Source: Porphyra umbilicalis
Lineage: Eukaryota > Rhodophyta > Bangiophyceae > Bangiales > Bangiaceae
Length of the DNA stretch: 64,000 nt
Direction of reading: 5' to 3'
Assembly (NCBI GenBank): GCA_002049455.2
Contig: KV918783.1
Coordinates: forward strand, 248,001-312,000
Shown here one piece after another: positions 57,171 to 64,000 of the stretch (position 1 is its first letter; each line of letters begins with the position of its first letter). A program made the position numbers and the translations under genes. The notes under the pieces were generated by a model. That model did not search any database. It had not been told where the DNA came from and was given only the letters and a program-made list of their open reading frames with translations.

Positions 57171-57538
57171 GGCAGCGGCGGCGGCGGCGACGCGGCGGGG
57201 CGGCCGCTCAGCAGCCGACGGGGAAGGGGAGGGTGCCGGGGGGGGCGGGGAGGGGGGGGGGGTGCGGGGCCGCGCGGCGCGCCGGTCGGCGCGCGCGCGT
57301 CGGCGCGGGCGGGATCGACGCGGCGGTGGCGCGGGGCACCCCCCACCCCCCACACGGGCCGGTGCGGGGCCTTTCCACGTGGCTCTCGGCAACTCGGTCG
57401 CTCACCGCGCGCGATTTGGACGGGGGCTTGGCGTGCCCAGTCCGACCGCACCGCCGGTCGCCCCGCGCGCCCTTTTCACCAGCGAGAGTTTTGTGAGGCC
57501 CGTTCTCAGTCGCGCTTCGTGTGACGCCACTTTCATGT

Positions 57539-57587
57539 GACGGCGCTGGGATCCCAGCGCCGTCTCTCACTTCCCGGGAAGTGAGAG
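57539..57587. other. Two abutting perfect palindromes
   Basis: 57539-57564 is a perfect 26-bp dyad (half-site GACGGCGCTGGGA). 57564-57587 is a perfect 24-bp dyad (half-site CTCTCACTTCCC). They share one base. They lie about 600 bp upstream of the TAF2 start and could be cruciform-forming, a regulatory dyad or an element end. Confidence 0.9.
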
Positions 57588-57681
57588 TGCTGCGTGCAGA
57601 CACGAACGACACTTTCGAGGTGACGTTACAAATACATGTCCAAGTTCAAATCAATTCGAATGGTTCTCTTGAGCTACAATT

Positions 57682-58371
57682 CCCTGGCCTTTAGGACAGG
57701 GTGCTCTCAAAGTGTAGTGATGCACACATATACTTGATATCGGGACTTGATCTCCGTTTCAGAGGTGGCAGTCTGCATTCGTGTCCTCAGGGATCTGAGG
57801 GCGTGTCAGCGTTGGAAGGGTCGCGATGACGCTAAAAAGCGAATAGAGTTACGTGGCTGAGAAGGACTCTCCTGCCACAAGGGTCACAGGGCCCGGACGG
57901 CGTCTGCCCCTCTGCCCCCCCCCACCGCCCCGAGTTGCGCGCGGCAACCGCGCGCAGCGACTTCCGGGGTTCGACGCGCCCACGATGACCCGCGGGTGAT
58001 CGTGCTTGCGCGCCGTCTTCTGTTGCGGCGGCGCGTCGGCGGTTGCTGACGCCGCCTAGCGGCGCGGTTGGAGGCGCCCTATCGCGCGGCGATCAGTCCC
58101 ACCCACCGCCCGTGCGCCGTGTCGGCCGCCCTGCCCGCCGTGCGCAGGTGCGCTGCGCGGCGGAGTGACAGCCCCTCCTGTGGGCGTCGCGCGACGCCGG
58201 CGGGCCGCCGCCGCTGCGGTGGCGGCGGCGGCACCCCTTTCCCCGCCTCACATTCTCCCCGCCACGGCAGCGTGGCTGTACGTGCCCCCGTGCGCGCTCG
58301 CGGCTATGGAGCCGGCCGGCGTGCCCGGTGTCGATGCGTCGCCGGGCGCGCCACCACCCTGAAGTCCAGGG
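57682..58371 (-). mobile_element. 690-bp dispersed repeat element, copy 2
   Basis: Begins CCCTGGCCTTTAGGACAGGG and ends GAAGTCCAGGG. It is an inverted full-length relative of 36622-37316, including the landmark TGTAGTGATGCACACATA and the GC-rich half around CACGGCAGCGTGGCTGTACG. Both copies are also followed or preceded by GCACGCACGTGCCTG, so the true boundary may extend to about 58391. Confidence 0.75.
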
Positions 58372-58417
58372 TATTGCACGCACGTGCCTGGAATCGGAAT
58401 GATGCGGGTGTACCCAG

Positions 58418-58875
58418 CGCAGCGGGCCCAGAACCGTCGTCAAAAGGACGTATGTTTTTGCCTGTTTTGAGCCTCTTGGAGGCCCGTGTTCCTGTTTGAA
58501 GAAACAGAATTCCTGTGCAAAAAACAGATCGACCCCCCTTGACAGGCTCTCAGAGACCATCCCATGCGAGGTCCTTGCATATTTGTGTTCGCGAGAACAG
58601 GAATCGTTCCTCACTCCACACATTGCGCCTGCTAGAAGGGCCATAGATGCTTCTCCGCCTCTCTCTCGTTCTGGAAGGTTGAAGTGTATACGTCTTATGC
58701 TGTGTCTCTCTTTTTACGAGTGGAGATGCATCTATCCCGGCGAACAGATGATTTTGGCGACTTTTCTGGAAAAAACCAGCCTTGACAGAGCCCCAGGGCG
58801 GTTTGCAGATTATCTGTTCGTCCCAAAATACCCAAAAGCAGACGTGCTCTTGACGACGGTTTTGGGCCCGCTGCG
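58418..58875. mobile_element. Inverted-repeat element, about 460 bp
   Basis: Arms of about 50 bases are inverted copies of CGCAGCGGGCCCAAAACCGT followed by CGTCAA-AG-ACGT-TG-TTTTG, with around 10% mismatch. The centre has an unrecognised open plus frame (58496-58906) that runs through the right arm, so it is not a convincing gene. No clear target duplication. Probably a MITE-type element next to copy 2 of the 690-bp repeat. Confidence 0.72.
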
Positions 58876-59416
58876 TAGTCAGATGTCAAGCGTGCGCCCT
58901 GCTTGAGGAGTGGAGGCAGCGGCGCAGGAGAGAGAAGGAGGACGAGGGGCTGGGGGAACAAGGGGATGTGCGACAAGGAGCGCGCGAGTGGTATCCAGTG
59001 GGTCCTCTAATCTGTTTCGACCCTTAGTGTCCATGCTACTGACCGCCTCATTTGAGCCTCTCAGGCTCATTTGAGCCTGTTTTTGATGCCTCTCTATGAC
59101 CAGGTTCCGGCCTCGGCTGCTCTTTCTGAGAATAGATCTGGACTCAGCGCAGTCCACTTACCTATGGGCCAACTCGGCGGCTGTGTACGATGAAAACTCG
59201 GAGGGGGGGCCCCAGAAACCCCAAAAAGGCCGCGTTTCCAGGCCATATGAGAGGGAGCCTCATTTGAGCCTCATCTGAGGCTCATTTGAGCCTCGGGAGC
59301 AGTAGAATGGACATTAAGAGTTCCGCAAGTGACTTCCGAGAAAAGTAGCACCGTAAACAAGAGGCCGCACCGTTGCATTACGGAGAAAGATCTAATTGAA
59401 ATTCGAGCTCCAGTAG
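58876..59416. other. Spacer with short GAGCC repeats
   Basis: No gene. The 13-mer CTCATTTGAGCCT and variants recur at about 59048-59080 and 59258-59300, partly as near-palindromes (AGGCTCATTTGAGCCT). Confidence 0.5.
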
Positions 59417-59798
59417 TAGGGTTGCTCAGAACGCCCGGGGCGTCGTTCAGGGCGTCGTTAAGGGCGTCACTAGGGCGTCATTTGGGCGTCGTGCGCCCCT
59501 AACGCTCCAACTGAAAAGGGCGTCAGCAAGGCGTCGCGAAGAGAAAGTGTTCAAGGGGGTCTACATGATTTAGCAGGTGGCGGCTGTGCACCTTGGTTGG
59601 GGACGGGCACCCAGTCTTGATGCAAACATGACATATTAGACCATAGTATGGGCGCCACTTGACTTATATTCCGAGTATTGAGGGCGCTGCTTGCGGCGTC
59701 GTGAGGGTGTTTTGGCTGTCTAATGGGGCGTCAGTAAGGCGTCTTATCCGTCGCGCGCCCCTGACGCCCCCGAAATAGGGGCGTCTTGTGCAACCCTA
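59417..59798. mobile_element. hAT-type MITE, 382 bp, with 8-bp target duplication
   Basis: Imperfect inverted ends start TAGGGTTGC at both termini (TAGGGTTGCTCAGAACGCCC and, reversed, TAGGGTTGCACAAGACGCCC). An exact 8-bp duplication, TCCAGTAG, flanks it at 59409-59416 and 59799-59806, the signature length of hAT transposition. Subterminal regions are packed with GGGCGTC/GACGCCC motifs in both orientations, typical of hAT transposase binding arrays. There is no coding capacity. Confidence 0.93.
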
Positions 59799-59859
59799 TC
59801 CAGTAGAGATCAACGAGATGTCGACGACAGGTTTTGAATTTCTTTTGCGTACTTGAGAT

Positions 59860-61673
59860 CCGGACGAGAAATCACAATATTGACCGAGAAATCACATCCG
59901 ACACAGCTGGCTTGTGTCAACCAACGAGAAGATTCAATCACTGGAATGGCCAGTCCTATCATACAATGTCATCTCGCCCTATTCACTGTCGTCACTGCTA
60001 CTGCAACTGTCGCCCACGCCACTCTGGCTCCCAGAACCGCTCTCAGGCGGCCCAGCGCACATGGTGACGTGCTCTGCCAGTGCCGCGCCCGCCGCCAACT
60101 GCTTAAAGCAGACGGGGCACACCCAAAAGGCACCACACGCACACCCCACCCACGTCTTGCCCCATCGGGGGACCTTGTCGGCGCAAACACGGCACCTGTG
60201 AAGCTCACGCGACGCCACCTTCTCAGCCAACTCCCGCTCTTGGTTCACCTTGCGCTCTTCCCGCGCGACGCGGCGTACAGCTTTTTCCTCCTCCGCCTTG
60301 GCGGCAGCCTCCTGCACCTTGCGTTGTTGCTCTAATAGCAGGAAGGGGGAGTGAACGACACCGCGTTTCACGACCGCCAGGCCACTCGAGGACCCCGCTC
60401 TGGCCTCGTATACACGCCCTTGAGCCGCCATGATGACCTCCGAGGCGGCTTGACGGGCAGCCTCGACGGCCGTCTCGCCGATGTCGACGAGGCCAAGGTT
60501 GGCGCGGACGTTCGCCTGCATCAACTCCGGGTCGAATGGCCATAAGCCCCGCCGCAGAAAAGCACCGGGAATGATTGGTCCGGTGAACGTCCGGCGCTCC
60601 GCGGCGTAGGCGGCCAACAACGAAGCGTCCCGCGTGTTGGTATTGGTGAGCATCCCGTCCATAACGGCCTTCTCGTTTCGACGCACCTTGTCGGCTTGCA
60701 TTGTTCCATAGGGCGCCTCGTCCAGCGGCTGGGTGATACGGGACGTGTTCTTGGAGAGGGAGAAGAGGAAAATCCCGAGCCCCAGCGCGTACTCGACGAT
60801 GTCCGACCGGCGGTGGGCGGCCAACTGGTCCCCGAACAGCAGCGCTTGGATGCCTGGGTAGCGGGCGTGAAACACTTCGGCCACCTTGGCCAGCACCTCC
60901 TTGAAGATGCGCGCGTCAAGGAATCCCGTATCATTCCAGCAGTAGTACCTTGGCCACGTCCCACGGGTGATGCTCGGCGCCCGCTCCATGGTGAAGTTGA
61001 CCGCTGCCTTGTCCCCTGCCCCGAAGCGCCCCTTGAGGATGTACACACTCAACAGCACGGACCCGTCGGCGGCGACGAAGGTGAGCAGCGCCGCCACGTC
61101 CTGGTGCCGCGTGGACCTAACGTTGCAAGCCCTTTTGCTCAGCTGCTTGCGGTACCGGCCGAGGAAGCAGGAAACTCACGTACGAGACACGTTGACGCCC
61201 CACTTGCGTAGCACCAGCTGCCTCATCTGCTCCACGGTGAGGGCCAGGTTGTTCACACTGAAGGCCTGGGTCACCGACACCAAAACGGCTTCATGATCCG
61301 GGGTGAGCTTCATCAGGCCGTGGCCATGGCGGCGTCCAAGTCTCGAGCGGTGGTAGGCGACCCGCACCGACGACGCGGTGCGCCCCGTGTGCGACGCCAC
61401 GTACAACAGCGCGGCCTTGAGCGTGGGGAATGTGTGCTTGACATCCTCGAGGAGCGCCAGGGCGGCGGCGAGGTCCTCGCGGGGGGGCATGGTGACGGGG
61501 GGGGTGGGGTATGGCACCAACAAGCCGGTGGGGTGGTGATGCAGGATTCCCGCCCATTTCACCAGTGGGATTGCCCGCCCAGTGATTGATCGCCCGCCTA
61601 AAATCAGGCGAGGCTCCGGATGGCGGGAGTCTCGTATGTGATTTCTCGGTCAAAGTTGTGATTTCTCGTCCGG
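59860..61673 (-). mobile_element. pogo-like DNA transposon, nearly complete
   Basis: Inverted ends of about 38 bp (59860-59897 and 61636-61673) begin CCGGACGAGAAATCACAA at both termini. Within each arm the 11-mer GAGAAATCACA occurs twice, probably two transposase sites. The element carries one transposase gene on the minus strand. A TA duplication expected for pogo elements is not evident at these boundaries, so the exact outer ends are uncertain. Confidence 0.85.
59979..61562 (-). pseudogene. pogo/jerky-type DDE transposase with one in-frame stop
   Basis: The frame is continuous over 527 codons except for one TGA at 61176-61174. Residues about 20-128 form the helix-turn-helix DNA-binding region ending WGVNVSRT. 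After the TGA the same frame continues VSCFLGRYRKQLS. Family members carry Trp at this place (SxxWV-xRFLxR), so TGA most likely replaced TGG. The DDE_1 core has D166 (VAADG), D245 (LLFGDQLAAH) and D281 (ITQPLDEAPYG), a DD35D arrangement. Residues about 455-500 form a Cys-rich zinc-finger-like tail (CRVCADK, CACGAFWVCPVC). An alternative is that GTGAGT at the same spot is an intron donor, but no matching acceptor restores the frame better than simple read-through. Confidence 0.88.
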
Positions 61674-62107
61674 CTCTCCTTCCGGGGAGTCGAGGTGCAA
61701 TCGTCTCAGTGGCCCTGCCCCATGAAAACCGTGCGTCGTCGATCACAGGACACTCGTGTCACGCACTCCACTGGCACCCTCCACTGGCCGCACCAGCGAC
61801 ATACACAACACGACGCCTACGGGAGCCCATCCAGCGACGCCCTGGATCTCCGGCGTACCCCCGACGTCCGTAGCAGCCTCTTACTGTACCGTAGGTGCCC
61901 TGGTCATGTGGGGGTGGTGATATCTATTCTGAGTGTTGGTACCTGTTTCCAGACAACTCACACCACCCGTTCACTTGCTTCTGTTCGTGGTTGGTGAGAG
62001 AATACTAACATTGCTTTGCTGCCTGGTTAGTTGTTCTTTTTGGACCCGTCTGTGTCTAGCTCTGTGCTTGCTTGATGTTTTGCTGTTTTCTTTCGCAAGT
62101 GGCTAAA
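61674..62107. other. Spacer between two transposons
   Basis: No gene is seen. The 3' part is mixed-composition sequence leading into the start of the decayed transposase at 62108. No inverted end for that second element could be found here. Confidence 0.5.
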
Positions 62108-63243
62108 ATGGAGCCCCGCGCGCCTCCCTCCTCCCCAGACCTTCCCGCGGCCAGAACCTACAAGAAGACCACCGTCACCCTGCAACAACTGCTCCTCCTG
62201 ATCACCCATATGCAGGACAAGATCTCGGTGTACGTGCTCGCCGAGCGCTATGGCGTCACTGAGCGGGCGTTGCGCAAAGTTTTCACCAGACGGGAACACG
62301 TTTGGCGGCCGGCGAGTGCAGAAGTTCCCCACGGATTCCGCACTGCGCAACCACCAAGGTTCGCACTGGTGGACGCCAAGTTTCTTGAGATGTCTAACAA
62401 AGCTCAACGGGTGGGCGGCACCCAGCTGCCCATCTCGTTGTTGACCCTGAAGACCCGGGCACAGCAGTACGCCTCGCAGCTGTACCCTGGACGCCCATTC
62501 ACAGAGTCAAATGGCTTTGTCCCGGGATTTTTACGTCGCCATCAAGTCAAGAGCATCCGTCTTCACGGCACGGGTGGCTCCACCCCAGGCCGTGCTGCTG
62601 CTGGACAATGCCAGCGGTCACATCATGAATCTGGAGACCGACTAGCTCTCCGTTGAGGGTCTCCCCGCCAACACGACGGCCCTCTACCAGGCGTGCGAGC
62701 AGGGGATTATCCACTGAACCAAGTGCATCTACAAGCGGGAGATGATGAGCAAGATGCTTGTCTGCGCGGACGAGCATGCCGCCGAGTCCCCGATGGCCAC
62801 CGCGGCACGCCTGGCGCGCCAGATCGGGGCACGACGTGGCCCTCTCGGAGGTGATGACGGCAACAGCCCTCACGTCCTCAATGCGATGAGGCTCCTCAAG
62901 TCCTCTTTTGAGCAGATCACGGCGTCGTGCGCAATGCGCTGCTCGCTATAAGCGAGGTGCCTGCCGACGTGTGTCGAGACCAAGGTCCGCGATCGACTGG
63001 AGGCGGAGACCGAGCTCAACGACGCGCCGGCTGATAACGACGCGCACGCCAATGCCATCGTCGACATTTGGCGCTCCCCTCGGAGCTCGGGAGCCAACGG
63101 CGCCGCCATTGACAAACAGCTACTGTTGGGTAATGATCTGGATGCCCTGCCCATTATTCGCTGACGGCTGGGTTCGGAAGATGACCGCGGGGCGCTCTTT
63201 GAGATTGTGAACCAGATGAAAGAGAGTATCTCGACCCAGTCAT
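62108..63243 (+). pseudogene. Decayed Tigger/CENP-B-type transposase
   Basis: The first part (from MEPRAPPSSP) carries the CENP-B-like double helix-turn-helix: LAERYGVTERALRKVF, then FALVDAKFLEMSNKAQRVGG and TESNGFVPGFLRRH. Next, in the neighbouring frame, comes the later DDE core LLLDNASGHIMNLETD with LPANTTALYQACEQGII. The final part reads like a Tigger C-terminal tail. About 100-120 residues that normally hold the first catalytic Asp are missing between the two parts. The remaining sequence has a frame change and at least three in-frame stops (after NLETD, after GIIH and near 62950). It lies head to head with the pogo-like element and is clearly older. Confidence 0.85.
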
Positions 63244-64000
63244 AGTTGTGTAAATCTCTCGTTCCACATTGGCTCCACGCGCTCTTCTTCGTGGTCCAGA
63301 AAAAAAAAAAGACTTGACTCTCACACGAAGCACCGTCCACACCTGCAATTTAGCATGCTGCACAGGCACTGCACTGTTTCTCTCACGCACTGCGCGCCCC
63401 CGCGCCGCCCCTCCACTGGTTTTCCACTCATGCATTGCCGTGTTCTGTAGGCAGTGTCAGCGAGTGTATCTTTGTGTCCCAAAGTCTGCCAGAGGGTGTC
63501 ACTTCCCCCGCCCCCGCCCCCCCCCGCAGACCTCTCCCTGCCCAGTCCGCTCAACACCACAGCATGAAAGCAAACGCAACGCATAGAATAGCACGGGCGC
63601 TACTCAGGCTTCGCCCTCAACAGGATTGCACGAGGTCATCACGCGGGGGGGCGGGGCGGGGGGGGGGGGTGGGGGGACACCCCAAGAGGCTACAGGGCCG
63701 GCGCGGACATGAGACAACAAGCGTTTCCGTCGGCGACGCGTGTAGGGGGGAGCCAGGCGAGAGGGAGCACTGATGAATGACGTGGGAGGGTAAAATAGGG
63801 GGCATGTGTGTCCGAGTGAGGGTCGCTGGCGCCGCGAAGGGCCAGCGCGGCTGCTTCTGTGTCGGCCGTGTGCATGGGTCTGAATCTGCCGACCAAGGTC
63901 GCATGATGACGCCCAAGCAGTTGGCTTGGATTTAACGTAAGAATTCAATCTCGGGCATGTGACTGGAACGTCCACCTACCACTCAAAGGCCAATTGACAT
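63244..64000. other. Right end of the window, no gene seen
   Basis: Mixed to GC-rich sequence with G runs at about 63645-63680. Frames on both strands are short and low complexity. Nothing is recognisable; a gene may begin beyond the window. Confidence 0.4.

Noticed and set aside
61090-61180. Intron in the pogo-like transposase beginning GTGAGT
   Set aside because: The same frame continues directly past the TGA with family-like sequence, and removing an intron would lose it.

Overview
This is nuclear DNA from a eukaryote: very GC-rich, intron-poor, with long uninterrupted reading frames and many C/G homopolymer runs. The gene set (UDP-glucose dehydrogenase, a Cyc8/Ssn6-type corepressor, an OSCA/CSC1 channel, RIO1 kinase, an E2F partner DP, TFIID subunit TAF2) is ordinary eukaryotic housekeeping. 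My best guess at the source is a bangiophyte red alga (Porphyra/Pyropia type). That is inference from base composition and gene structure; no marker gene proves it.

Layout: 1-6992 has no gene I can support (minisatellites, a Tc1/mariner-like MITE, a second inverted-repeat element, a fragment of a dispersed repeat). UDP-glucose dehydrogenase (6993-8793, +, one intron) converges on a Cyc8/Ssn6-like TPR and poly-Gln protein (9300-14831, -). After 6 kb without a recognisable gene comes a multi-exon OSCA/CSC1/TMEM63 channel (21050-24927, +). It converges on a secreted Pro/Thr/Ser-rich protein built from two nested tandem arrays (27785-34222, -). RIO1 kinase (38906-40645, +) converges on a DP transcription factor (40889-42910, -). 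From 44.7 to 48.0 kb lie two consecutive repeat elements with matching ends. TAF2 (48245-56935, -) follows, with its conserved blocks scattered over all three frames. The last 6.5 kb is a transposon zone: a 690-bp repeat, an inverted-repeat element, a hAT MITE with an exact 8-bp target duplication, a nearly intact pogo-like transposase and a decayed Tigger-like copy.

The genes do not form a pathway. UDP-glucose dehydrogenase and the secreted repeat protein both fit wall or matrix biology. Cyc8-like, DP and TAF2 are parts of nuclear transcription, and RIO1 acts in 40S ribosome maturation. The three gene pairs before TAF2 are all convergent. I found no convincing undescribed multi-gene system. 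The most unusual items are the two-tier repeat protein, the paired perfect palindromes, the frame-scattered TAF2 and the set of non-autonomous elements.
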